From Lunularia cruciata (taxonomy: Eukaryota; Streptophyta; Marchantiopsida; Lunulariales; Lunulariaceae), in the NCBI GenBank assembly GCA_948567375.1, contig OX419763.1:1674001-1738000 (forward strand): DNA of 64,000 nt. The letters run 5' to 3'. Both the position numbers and the translations under genes were made by a program. Shown piece after piece: positions 45,032-55,569 of this stretch (the first letter of the stretch is position 1; each line of letters begins with the position of its first letter). The notes beneath the pieces are model-generated. The model saw only the letters and a program-made list of their open reading frames with translations, had not been told where the DNA came from and searched no databases.

Positions 45032-47705
45032 ATGTCGAGCAATTTTCCTTTGCCGTTGAGGAGTCATCCTATAGGAGATCGAGGGAAGGGAAGTAGAGTT
45101 GAAGATGCGCTAGTGTGTAGAGGAGAATTTGAGAGAGTTAACCCGAGAGACAGTGAGGAAGCAAGAAAGATGGGAGGAGGAAAGAAGAACTTTGAATTTG
45201 CAATGAGAAATCATGCGATTCGGAGGTCAGATGTGGTTGCAAGAATTGAAGTCTTGAGTTGACTTTGGATCACATTCTTGGTGTGGAACTGGAACGTGAG
45301 TTTTCCAGGGTTCATGACCAAGATAATCAAGAGTAATTGCCTTTGATGGCCCCGAGGAAGAAGGGAAGAGAGGAAATCCAGCTTGCTGGACAGAGTCAGA
45401 TTTGAGATTGGTACTCGGAAGAGAGGCAGGCGTGGAGCAGGGTGCCACGTTCTTGGGGAAGGGAGAGGTAGCCGAAGAAACCCAAGAAGTGAGGGATGCC
45501 TTCTCTTTGAAGAGGATGAAGAATGGGTATAAAGTGGAGAGTTACAAAAATCCAGTCAAGAGAGGGATTGTGAGTGCTCTCATGGCAATCTTGAAGCCGG
45601 AAAGAACGACTTATGTGATGAAACACCAAGCGGTGTTCTTCCATAAGATGTTTGTAGGAGAACCCATCAACTAGGCAAGGTGCTTCCATGGGAGAATGAG
45701 GCAGATGGTGTGGAATTTGCGGGATAAGGCACCTCCACACTACATTGTGCCATTTGCAGCACATTTCTACCTCGGGTTGAATTTGCTCAATGCGGTGGAC
45801 TGCAGCAGAATGGTGTCTCACTTCATCCCGACTTGAGAAGGGAAGTCAACACGGAGGAGCAACAGTGTATTCTTCAAATCCAAAGCACTGATGAGTACTA
45901 TGTGCAGACAAGGAAGAGTGCATAGGTAGAAGTAAGTACTCTAAATTTGAAGAAGCAGAGTCCACAAGAAGAAGGCAAAGACATAGAGAAGACAAGACCT
46001 CAGAAGACCAGGAGAGGAAACCCAAGGAAAGGTATGGTGGTGATTGCATCATCGGAAGAAGACTCGGAACGTGAAGCCGAGTGCAAGTCCGATGACTCGG
46101 AACATGAGGAAGAACCTGAGCTCACGCTACAAAGTGGGGATATGAGTAGTGATGGTGATGAAGGTGGGGAGATGATGTCTGTACCTGCAGAAGAAGAAGA
46201 AGTTCAGGTGGAGCTCAAGGAAGAGAATAATGCAAAGTTGGAGGACAAGGTACCCGAGCCAGAGGAGAAGAAGATTATGATTCAGAGGGGAGTTCGGTCG
46301 AGGCGCAAGGCAAAGTGTGAAGCGGGTCTGAGCAAGGCAAGGGAAGAAGAGAATGCTAGTTCGGGAAGTGAAGCGTCTATTCCGATACGACAATTGTAGA
46401 GAAGAAGACAAGTATTGGGAGAAGAAGAGGTAAAGAAGGAGATTTCTCCATAGGTTGAAGTAACAGCAAGTGATGGAGTGGAGTATCTGTGAGAAATTGT
46501 GTGCCCGTTGTTAGTGAAGCTAGAGCACAAGAAGAAAGAGATGCAGTCAATGTGTCTGGAGGTGAAGACTATGTTGCAAGTATTAGCAAGACTAGAGGAA
46601 GAGAACTCGGAGTTGAAGAAGAGTACAATCCAAGGTGAGGAGGAAAGGAAAATACTACAAGTCGATGCAGTAGTGCAGAGTCAAGCTATTGAGAACTTGA
46701 AGAGAGAAGTGAGGTATCGAGAGGAACTTGTGAAGAAGAGTGATATAGCAAGGGAGAGACAAGTAGCTGAGTACAAAATCTTGAAGCAGCAGTTTGCTGA
46801 TTCAAGACTAGAAATTATCCATGCTATGGCGAGGGTAGCAGAGAAGGAACAAGAGCTCGATAGAGTGATGGAGAGTGTAGAAGAGAAGAAGCAACTATGA
46901 CAATGGGAGTTGACAGTGAGATATAGGGAAGAAGAGAGATTACAAGAGTTACTTCGTAATCAAGAGGAGAAGATTGTGCAGAAGGAGAAGGAGAAGGAAA
47001 CTATGAAAGCCAAGTTTGAGGCAGATTGGCAATGTACAGGGAAGATTGGCTTGCAGATCAGGAGCGTGAACGGAAAATGAGATTGGAGCTATTGAAGGAG
47101 ATCGTAATCAGGATGAATACAATGCTGAGTACAAAGGCCAGTGTTTGTATTGAAGAGACAAGGCTGTGGCAATGTACATGGAAGATTGGCTTGCAGATCG
47201 GGAGCGTGAACGGAAAATGAGATTGGAGCTATTGAAGGAGATCGTAATCAGGATGAAAACAATGATGAGTACAGAGGCCAGTGTTTGTATTGAAGAGACA
47301 AGGCTGCATGAGTTGAAGTTGTTGGTGCAAGAGATGAGGAGGATGCAAAGGATACAGATTTGAATGCATTATTAATTAGTATTAGAACTCGTGTAGATAG
47401 GAAAATATTAGAAGTAGAAGATAATATCATGATTAGATTAGATTTGGTAGAGTTGGAGATAGATAAACTTTGGAAAGATGTTAGAGCCCGAAGTAGATGA
47501 AGTAGGAGTGCAGATGTCTTTGGAGTTACCATTGGAGACATTAGAGAAGAGTGGGTCAGAAGATAAGGAGTTAGATAGATTACCCACTGTTAGATCTTGT
47601 AGAAGATGTAGGAGTTATGAAACCCGAGGACAGAATATTAGGAAGTAAAGTTACTTCGGGTTCGGGTTTGAAAGCCGAGGAAGAAGTAGACATCGGATCG
47701 GATTA
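45032..47705 (+). pseudogene. LTR-encoded coiled-coil protein, near full length, broken
   Basis: Frames in order: 45032-45262 (MSSNFPLPLRSHPIGDRGKG, start context as in other subfamily 1 copies), 45402-45674 (MRLVLGREAG, KHQAVFFHKMFVGEPIN), 45947-46399 (basic then acidic: RPQKTRRGNPRKGMVVIASS), 46499-46900 (134 codons: CPLLVKLEHKKKEMQSMCLE into the coil). The C-terminal coil is disturbed by a 140-bp tandem duplication, and the tail ends at about 47705 (EEVDIGSD). One full set of domains is present, making this the best map of the protein. Confidence 0.65.
47027..47306 (+). repeat. 140-bp tandem duplication in the coil
   Basis: 47027-47166 is repeated almost exactly at 47167-47306; each copy encodes MAMY(R/M)EDWLADQERERKMR. 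Because 140 is not a multiple of 3, the duplication shifts the reading frame. Near-identity means it is recent relative to other damage. Confidence 0.85.
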
Positions 47706-47848
47706 GTAACTGGTTTGAGATTTGAAGAGGCAAATATGAAGAGGTGCATTGTTATTTTGGATCTGTAGGTTTGAAGAGTCATAAGGAAGAGGTACATTAG
47801 GAAGATAACTATCGATTGCTTGACTATTTAAGAGTGGCATTTGTCACG

Positions 47849-49232
47849 CAATTTGTAGTTCCGCATCTAGCTGCTCGGACACTGGAGTTCCAGTGATAGT
47901 AGTTAGAGTTATTTCAGCAGTTTCTCACTGACTACTTTCCGACAGTTAGATTTTGTGCTCAGGGTACTGACTTCGTGGTGGGGCCCACCGTCACTTTGCA
48001 TTGTTTGCACCGTCGAGTGTGCCATCAGCGGGACCGTTAGGGTTTCAGAGCTAGCTCGAGTCCAGGGGGGTATAGTTTCGAAGTGAGCTTAGAGAGCTCA
48101 CTTCTTTGATGTTGAGCCTTCGAGTTCCTAGCTATGGTGGACAGAGGCCGGCGAGCGTCACCTGGATTCTCTATGCTTGAGTGGGTGTGGCTTGACTGTA
48201 ATCAGTGCCAAGTTGTTGGCAGTTGATAGAGTGACAGATCAAGTACTTATCTGAGTTGAGTTGAGTTGAGAGTGGTAAGCAATCTGATTACATCAGAGAA
48301 GTGAAGTCAGGGGGAAATCGGGTGCAGGAACTGTGAGTGTTGGTGGTATCTCCAAGCTTGGTGGATCGTTGGTAGCTTGATTCAAGTTCAGTGTTTCCCT
48401 AGTGTGCAGAAGCTCATTCAGTTGATGCAGATTTGGTAGTTAAGCGGATGGTGTGCAAAAGCGCTGGCCAAATTTCGAGCAAAGAAGGAGCAATTTTAGA
48501 GCAGTGGTTGTGATTTTGAGCTTAGGAGGTGAAGGCTGGACCAATTTGCTACGAGTTGGGCTTAGAAAGTCAAATTGAAGGTGGAGTTGGGAAGCTCTTC
48601 TCATGAAATTGTGATTTGGAAAAACCCGTTTTGTCAATTTGGCTTGAGTGGAAAGTTAGCGGGGGATTTGGCGGACAGCCATCTTTAGGGTTTATGTCAG
48701 ATTTTACGTCAGATTTTGGTGGGGATTTACGTCAGATTTTGGCCAGATTTGGAGGAGTTTTGCTATTTGGCCAGATTTGGAGGACTTTCGCTAGTTTGGA
48801 AGACTTTCACAGATTTGGAGAAGTTTTGCCAATTGTGGAGGAGGTTCAAAGTGGCAACAAGAAAGGTCTCATTTTGGCGTTTAGAGGCTTCGAGGCATAT
48901 GGCTGTGGGCTATGAGAGGCTACAAAGGCCTAGAAGGGCCAGCAAGCCAGCTTGCTGGCATGAGGCTAGCTAGTTTAGAGTAGATCTTGGTCATTGGTTG
49001 GCAAAATCTGCCTTTCCTGCTAGATTGTGCGCAATAGGGTTTGACCCCTAGATCTCTTGTTCCTAGACTAATGCCCTAGCCAACTGGTCCACCCTCACTT
49101 GTTGTCTTAGTGACTGTGCCACTGTTATCTATACACATGTAGCTTTGGCTAGGAGAGGTAGTTTGATCCCATTCTTGGTGATCCTGGTAGCTTAGGACTT
49201 AGATACGAACTACTCTTATGTCAAATGCCAAA
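47849..49232 (+). mobile_element. 5' LTR or leader of the methyltransferase element
   Basis: About 1.4 kb with no convincing coding sequence. It includes a purine-rich region, short repeats (TGAGTTGAGTTGAGTTGAG near 48255; TTTGG-rich repeats 48700-48840), and a tRNA-like stretch at 49030-49100. A primer-binding-site candidate follows at 49233. Most likely it holds the 5' LTR, but termini cannot be set. Confidence 0.45.
49030..49100 (-). other. tRNA-like sequence
   Basis: On the minus strand, GGACCAGTTGGCTAGGGC resembles an RNA polymerase III A box (D arm), and about 30 bp later AGGGGTCAAACCCT resembles a B box (T arm). The acceptor and anticodon stems do not pair well. It may be a tRNA pseudogene, a SINE head, or chance. 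Confidence 0.35.
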
Positions 49233-49245
49233 TGGTGGCAGAGTC
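49233..49245 (+). other. Possible primer-binding site
   Basis: TGGTGGCAGAGTC begins with TGG, the complement of a tRNA 3' CCA end, and is preceded by AAATGCCAAA. It is placed where the PBS should be, before gag. No matching tRNA could be checked. Confidence 0.35.
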
Positions 49246-49749
49246 AGTCCCGTGTTGTGTTATGAGATGGAGGATTTTTGTTTAGATTTCTTGTGATTGG
49301 ATCCCCTCCATTCTCTGCTTCCTGTTTGTGCACCACGTTTGTGTGAGGTGCCCTGACTTTTGAGCGTTGGTGCTCTAGTGTGCTCTCGGTGGTGAGGCTG
49401 GAGTGATGACCAGTCAGACTAATTTGTAGACGGTGAGGTAGGAAGTGATGACCTACAGACCGTGAGAGTGCGTGTTATGATGGCAAGTTACAGGTTGTCG
49501 TTCCCCTAGTGTAGTTATCTCGGTTAGAGTTACATTAGTGGGTGGTGCTTAGTTGGTGTTGGCACTTAGTTGGTGTTGGCAATTGGTGGGGTACTTGCGG
49601 TTGCGACTTGCGGTTGTAGTTGGTGGTTCGGGTTTGCTGTTGTGGTTACTTGGTCACGACGGAGTTCTTTGGAGATTCCAGAGGAGTTAGCCTTGCAGTA
49701 TGCAGTGGGTTTACTCGGAGTGGTGCTTGGTATCAGCTTGTATCTCAGG

Positions 49750-51110
49750 TCCCATTGAGGGAGGAGATTGACTCTGAGTTGGAGTTTGACACAGGAGCTA
49801 ATTCAATTGAGAGTGCACTTGGTGTGTCCACACCGTTGTTGTGGGACATGGATGAGATTTATGGGGCCTCCAAAGGCCCTAGGCGTTACCCTGGTACAGT
49901 GGGTACCATTGAGTTGGATGACTTCATCCAGAAGTTTGACAGTTGGTGTGATCTGCCTGCAGCAGATGCAGAACCCGACTTTGTTCACACCCTTCATGGC
50001 ATAGAAGGGGTTGTTTCAGCACTTGGAAGGTCTGCCGATGGATGACTACCATGAGTTTAGGAGAGCTCATTTGGAGGAGATTGAGTTATGGAGACAGTAT
50101 TGGTCTCCACACTATGTCTCCATCACTTCAGGTTCGGTGGCCAGGAGTAGATCAGTTGTACCTACAAGTTCTAGCTCGAGTAGTGTTGGTGGAGCTCATG
50201 GAGGTGCACTAGCTGGAGATAGTGCTACTACGAGTGGAGGTACCGCTGTAGGAGGTGGTGTGGTACCGGGGTTTAACCCCATGGTGGAGTTCTTCCTATG
50301 TTTGAGGCAGAACTACCAAGGAGTACGGACAGACAAGCTAAGGAGCTTGTAGGAGTTTCAGCAGAAGGCTGGAGAGAGCCTACACGAGGCATACATTGGC
50401 ATGAGGTGGCTGATCAATTTCACTCAGGGAGTTACTGAGGCCCATGCAGTCCAGTTTTGGTATGGGATACTGGACAGGGAGTTGCGACGTAGAGTTCGTG
50501 ATGCTACGTTGTTGCAGGCTACTTCGCCCACTTTGGCAGTAGTCTTTGGTTTGGCTGAGCGTATTGAGCTCAACATGGTGGAGGAGAGAGTGGTGACATC
50601 TGGATTTGGTAGGGAGACCTCATTTACGACTGTGACTTCTTCTAGAGTGCAATAGAGTGCACCACGCCCAATTGGTTTATAAGGATAGGGTGGGCAGCCC
50701 AGATCCTATGGAGTGAGTGGAGGGCCTAGTGGAGTTAGACCCTTATCCTCATTTTCGAGTCAGCAACAGCCAGTGAGTGGTGGTATTGCTTGTTGGACTT
50801 GTGGTGGACCTCACCATAGGAGAGAGTGTACTCAAGGCAGCGGACCTGATACCTCTGGTGCATCAGAGCCAACATAAAGGCAGTGTGAGCACTGCCACAG
50901 ATTTGGTCACACTAGTGACCGGTGTTTTGACCTACATCCGGAGTTACGGAGTGGTAGGGCTGCTATGGCAGCTAGTAGAGGAGCTCCAATTCATGGAGGA
51001 CGAGGTGGTAGAGGTGGTGGTAGAGGATCTACACCTAGTAGGGGTGCAATACCTTCCCTTACTTCTGACACAGCTATGGCTACTTGGATTGAGCAATTGG
51101 AGATTGGCAG
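49750..51110 (+). pseudogene. Gag with two CCHC zinc knuckles
   Basis: Broken frames encode a Ty3-type gag. The N-terminal part (to 50045) contains RYPGTVGTIELDDFIQKFDS. After a frameshift, 50011-50352 and 50401-50655 hold the capsid-like core: NYQGVRTDKLRSL, stop, EFQQKAGESLHEAYIGMRWL, FWYGILDRELRRRVRD. Two zinc knuckles follow: CWTCGGPHHRREC (50791-50829, one residue short in spacing) and CEHCHRFGHTSDRC (50884-50925, CX2CX4HX4C). A Gly/Arg-rich stretch (about 50990-51040) comes next. Zinc knuckles pack element RNA. At least four stops and two frameshifts. Confidence 0.75.
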
Positions 51111-51476
51111 AGATTGGCTAGTATGGCTATTGCTCACAAGAGATCAGATTCGGGTGCTGAGGCTTCCACCTTATATGCTGGTGATAGAGATGCTTTGGAC
51201 TTCATGTGCGGAGCAGCCCAGGTAGATGCATCTGCAGCACTGACTAGGAGTGCAGTACATGCTCTAGAGCTTAGAGGAGCATCAGTGGAGTTGGATCCAC
51301 AGAGAGGAGAGGTTGGGAGATAGGTCAGACTTCCCCAGTCTTTCACGCTATCTGAGGTATTGCAGACGACATCCATGGTTCCTAGAGGTCCCAGTGCAGG
51401 TGTGGTAGGTGGTGATGGAGTAAATGATGGACTACTTGCTAGTCAGCCACCTGCTACTACATAGATTGAGTCTAGC

Positions 51477-52232
51477 ATGATGTTGAGGGCGGCTCAGCTG
51501 ATTATGCGGCATCCTTTGTTTTCGGCCAGTGACATGTTTACATTGGGAGTTGACCTAGCCCCAGTGTTCCGATTGGCCGCCACGTTGTGTGAGAGTAGAG
51601 ATGGTGCAATTCCTACTACTAGAGCAGAGGTGGTTGGTGGTGGAGCTGACTTGGTTGAGGAGCATGGGATCCGTTCAGCGACCAGTGGTTTATGGCAGGC
51701 AGCAACGGCTAGACTGGAGGAGTTACCAACTAGACCGGCCTTTGAGAGAGCACGGTTTACACCTGGTGTTGTCCTATTGGATAACCAGAGGGGGATTTTT
51801 TGTTTGGTGGGACCTTCAGGGAAGGTCTATACACCACAAAGAGTCTTGTTAGACTCAGGTGCGCAACCCCTTATGTTGGGGAAGGCTGCAGTTGTCGGTC
51901 TGGAGTTATGGAAGACCAATGTGGAGAGGTGTCCATTTCAGATCCAGACATCTCTAGGTGGTGGTTCGACACAGTACATCACACGTGGAGAGCTTGTTGT
52001 CCAGGTTCAGCCTGGTCATCCGACTGATAGCTCGGTGGTGAGAGCTCAGGCTATTGCGACGATAGCTGAGTCATATGATGTGCTAGTTGGGGGAGCAGTG
52101 TTATACCCCATGGGTTTCAGCATTGACTATTGGGAGGAGACATCCTCTTATAGACCTAGTTGGCAGTCTGGTGAGGGACAGGTATGTCGCCTACCAGTAC
52201 GCTTTAGTAGTGGTAGTCTTGGCTCGCTATAG
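51477..52232 (+). pseudogene. Retroviral-type aspartic protease region
   Basis: An open frame of 251 codons. VLLDSGAQPLMLGKAAVVGL (about residues 121-140) carries the catalytic D-S-G triad variant, and later VLVGGAVLYPMGFSIDYW fits the second half of a pepsin-like retropepsin. It would cut the gag-pol polyprotein and acts as a dimer. It follows the gag frame after a stop at about 51465. This is the longest intact frame of the element. Confidence 0.75.
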
Positions 52233-52566
52233 TCCGAGACCATGGCAGCATCAGTTTTAGCTTTCAATGGTGCAGTTACTTAGCCTGGTGACTTATTGGA
52301 GGGGAATGCCCATGCAGAGGATACTCCAGTACCAGAGGAGATCACTCAACTTTGGAGTACGAGTGGGATTGTTCCATCCACCTTGGATGTTCCATTGTGG
52401 AGTTCAGAGGAGGCATTGCAACAACATGCAGATCAGTTGGTGTAGCAGGCTTGGAGTGGAGCCTTTGTACCATCAGGAGATGATTGTGAGGATGAACCTC
52501 CAGAGGCGATTGCTTTGACACCTCTGGATACCACACTCATTGCTTGGCAATATCCAGTAGAGGGGA

Positions 52567-52868
52567 TATGCCTATTGGAGTTGTTTGGTGGGATCAGCAC
52601 CGGACTAGCTGTGGTGTTATAGGCAGGTATCCGAGTACAGAGGTACTTGTATGTAGAGAGAGATGAGACTGCTAGGCGAGTCTCTCTACATCATGTGGCA
52701 CACTTGGCCTATTGGTATCCAGAGTTATTACCGATGTCAGCAGTCAGAGGTTACCAGAAGGCCCTACCAGGAGACATTTCCTTATTGGGGATGCATGACC
52801 TAGAGAGACATGGGCCTATTCACTTGGTGATTTCTGGATGGCCATGTTAGGGACATACACGTGCGGGT
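52567..52868 (+). pseudogene. C5 cytosine methyltransferase domain, N-terminal part
   Basis: After the protease and a linker, one frame (two in-frame TAG stops, 52620-52622 and 52848-52850) encodes the start of a DNA cytosine-5 methyltransferase. LELFGGISTGL (52572-52607) is motif I, the SAM-binding loop. YLYVERDETARRVS fits motif II. VISGWPC (about 52827-52847) is motif IV with the catalytic Cys, followed by stop-GHTRAG. This resembles DRM/DNMT3-type rather than DNMT1-type enzymes (inference). The rest (motifs VI-X) is lost at 52868. In this element it sits after protease, where RT would normally follow. Confidence 0.75.
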
Positions 52869-53597
52869 GTGACAACATGTGATGCCTCTCCTCCGCTGTC
52901 AGCAAATTCAACCCGAAGTAGAAATGCGTTGCAAACGGTGCAAAATAGTGTGGAGGTGAATTTGTTCTCCAATTGATGACCATCTGCCTTGTTTGCTGGT
53001 GGAAACACTTTTAGGGTGTTCTTGACCTTCTTTGCCATGATTTGCTCTCTTGTTCTTTGGTACTAGAAGATTATTCCCTCTCCTGGACAAGACACTCTAA
53101 CCCCTTCAGGATTTCAGAAAATTTCTCTCTTATCAGCTTCTTGACATGCATCACTACAAGATGACTACTCAGAGGAATAGGATATATACTTGACATATTC
53201 AATTTTCCCCTATGCAATTGCAATTTTATATTACCCTAAAGTGCAGTCATTCTCCAGTCAATTTCAAAATCAACTCCTCCTTCTTCTATGTGTCGATGTC
53301 CTATCACTGGCAAGACATGCTTCTTCTACCTCCACCATTTCTTGAACTGTACTTTCTTGCCACGTAGAGAGGTTGTTAGACCATCTTTGTATTGGCCTTT
53401 GCTGCCCAATCCAAAGATGATTGTCTTCAGACTTGTATCTTTGTACTCCCCTTCCAAGTACTTCCATTTTCCGAACCAACGTCGACTTCTTTGGGTTTAC
53501 TCCAAAGACACTCCCGTCCATTCTTTTCTTCATTATTTGGCTTTCTTTCTCACTTCCTCTTCAAAATGCTAACAAAACAAAAAATGTGGGCACCATA
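52869..53597 (-). repeat. 3' giant LTR, subfamily 2, truncated and deleted
   Basis: Starts TATGGTGCCCACATTTTTTG at 53597 (terminal TG changed to TA). About 500 bp of N-terminal coding sequence are missing at about 53012. It breaks off at 52869 in the region encoding PPHYFAPFATHF. Confidence 0.75.
53223..53230 (-). promoter_or_regulatory. TATA box
   Basis: TATAAAAT in the context GTAATATAAAATTGCAATTGC, about 367 bp from the LTR start. Confidence 0.5.
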
Positions 53598-53612
53598 TAC
53601 CTCTCCCTCAAA
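53598..53612 (-). other. Polypurine tract
   Basis: Minus strand TTTGAGGGAGAGGTA, directly before the 3' LTR start, matching 14991-15006. Confidence 0.75.
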
Positions 53613-53700
53613 TGTGAGCATCCTCACAAACACTGACAATGGGTTCTTTATACAAAGTTAGGTCCATGGTCCAATATTTTCTAACCCTCCACTTGTTTAC

Positions 53701-55026
53701 TCAAATGGAAAAAGGATTGCCTTCCAGGTTTGCAACTTGAATAGAGCCATTAACATATATGTGCATAACACAGAATGGCTCCATCCACCTTAAATGCAAT
53801 TTACTTGGAAAAAAGATTTGGCAATTGTCATATAACAATACCAAGTCATCTTCCTGAATAGCCATAGGCTTGATTCTCTTATTATGCCGGACCTTCCGCT
53901 GTTCTTGTACTTCCTTCATTGTTTGCATTGCATCATCCTTTTCTCTTCTAACCACATCAGTTGGTGGATCCAAAGATCCTAGCTTTCTTCCTCTGACAAT
54001 CATTCTTTGCAAAGAATTTGATATGATGGTACTTCAAATTCAATTGGTAGTATGGGATGCAATCCGTATGTCAAGAAATATGGAGTTTTCTTGGTGGTAA
54101 TCTTTTCAGTTGTTCTATATGCCCACAAAGTTGCAGGTAACTTCATGTCCCAATCGTAGGCATAATTGATTGTCACCTTGTTCAAAATTTTACACAACAA
54201 TCCATTGGCCTTCTCCATTAGTCCATTAGCTTTTGGATTGTAGGGAGTCATCTTCTGATGTTTAATCTGGAAGTATTGGGTTAATGCTTCCACCATAGAG
54301 TTCAAAAAATGAGTTCCCCCATCATTGACCAATTCCAAAGGACACCCATAATGGGAAATGATGTTTTGGAAGAAAAGTTCTGCAACTGTTTCCGCATCAT
54401 CTCTCCGTGTTGCCTCTGCTTCTACCATCTTGGTAGCATAATCAGTGCATACCAAGATGTACCTCTTCCTTGTGACTTGGGTCACTGGTTGAATTTGATC
54501 CACAAAATCAATACCCCATTTCTCAAATGGAGCCAATGGAAAAATTGGTCTCAAAGGCCACTAGGAAGTTGCCATTGGTTTTCCTATTCTTTGACACGCA
54601 TCACAACTTTGAATATGGGCATACATATCTTTATACATTGTAGGCCACCAATACCCTACTAAAAGGATTTTCCTCACAGTATTTTTCAGGGCATAGTGTC
54701 CCCCTAATGGTCAGAGTGTACGGACTCAATGACTCCTCTGACTTCATATGCCTCCAAACATCTCCAAAGTACTTCATCTTTCCCATCTTAAACAAAATAT
54801 TGTGTTTTAATTGGTACATTCCCATCTTCCTGAGGAAGACTGCCCTTTGCTCCGGGTCCAGTTCCTCAAGGGAATGACAAGTATGCAGATAGTGATATTC
54901 AGCCACATACCGCGTACTTCGAACAGCCATAAGGTGATACAGTTCTTCATCATGAAACCGATCATCAACTTCCAAGTCTTGGTCTTGAGTTTCTAACCTG
55001 GATAGGAAGTCCGCATTTGAATGCAA
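53701..55026 (-). pseudogene. Ty3/gypsy RNase H end and integrase
   Basis: Three minus-strand frames. 55026-54631 starts at HSNADFLSRL, the usual end of Ty3 RNase H, and leads into the integrase zinc-binding region (CDACQRIG near 54600). 54554-54000 (184 codons) is the catalytic core with all three acidic residues: D in LVCTDYATKMVEA, D in ELVNDGGTHF, E in NPKANGLMEKANG. 54012-53701 is the C-terminal domain, ending near VANLEGNPFSI without a chromodomain. That favours a non-chromovirus clade (Tat/Athila-like) by inference. Integrase inserts the DNA copy, giving the 5-bp duplications seen here. Confidence 0.85.
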
Positions 55027-55030
55027 AGCT

Positions 55031-55097
55031 CCCTTCCTTTCTTTCTCACTTCTTCCTCAAAATGCTTAAAACAGGACAAAACAAAAAATGTGGGCAT
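55031..55097 (-). repeat. 5' LTR start remnant
   Basis: About 67 bp of LTR start (TGCCCACATTTTTTG and following) fused directly to RNase H/integrase, so the deletion joined U3 to pol. Confidence 0.65.
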
Positions 55098-55104
55098 TAG
55101 AGTG

Positions 55105-55569
55105 TGTTTTCTTGAGTGGATAGCAATTGAAGCAATGCCTTGGCAAACCTGTGAGGAATTGTAGGATTGGTAGTATCCTGCATTGGTGAGTGCAACTCTA
55201 GATTGATGCAAAGCAATTTTGATTGAGGAAGTTTTGCCTTCAATGGAAGAGTAGTACACAATTCCAAGGTGAAGTTGTTTTGTGGTGAAGTAGCCTTCTT
55301 TGGGAAGAACTAAATCATCATAATCAAGATTGATTTGGAAAGATATGATGAATTGTGATTATAGGTGTGGATAATTTGTGACAAGACTATGATTCAATGC
55401 TTGTTACTCTCTTTTGTGTGTAGTTTCTACCCAAGAGATTAAAGATGCAACCAAGAAGAACTATTTGTGACATTTTACTTTGTACTTGACCATTTCTGAA
55501 CTGTACCTCAATGGGAATGAATTGTTACTTGCTGATTACCACAAAAGTGAAACTTGTTGGGTTGTCACA
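55105..55569 (+). mobile_element. Giant LTR 3' end fragment
   Basis: Plus-strand noncoding end of an LTR (about 465 bp) ending TTGGGTTGTCACA at 55569. It contains the conserved GTGTAGTTTCTACCC-like block. No coding sequence. Confidence 0.75.

Larger units (their letters stand above)
44620..47848 (+). mobile_element. Giant LTR, subfamily 1, 3'-truncated
   Basis: Plus-strand LTR starting TGTGGTACCCACATTTTTGG. It keeps promoter and the full coding region and then changes at about 47848 into an unrelated retroelement. It lacks the last roughly 600 bp. Confidence 0.75.
47849..52868 (+). mobile_element. Ty3-like retroelement with cytosine methyltransferase domain, truncated
   Basis: This stretch differs from everything else in the window: G+C-richer and without the LTR family's repeats. 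It holds a long leader, a gag with two zinc knuckles, an aspartic protease and the first part of a C5-methyltransferase. It ends at 52868, where minus-strand giant-LTR sequence begins. RT, RNase H and integrase are missing. Its own LTR limits are not resolved; no second LTR is present to compare. Confidence 0.75.
52869..55097 (-). mobile_element. Giant-LTR Ty3 element, largely deleted
   Basis: Minus-strand order: a remnant LTR start (55097-55031), end of RNase H and integrase (55030-53613), PPT (53612-53598), 3' LTR (53597-52869). Most of the 5' LTR, gag, protease and RT are lost. It gives the second direct link between this LTR family and Ty3 pol. Confidence 0.75.

Noticed and set aside
48616-48973. 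Plus-strand frames in 48616-48973 as a gene
   Set aside because: Low-complexity TTTGG-like repeats and no recognisable motif; more likely part of the LTR or leader.
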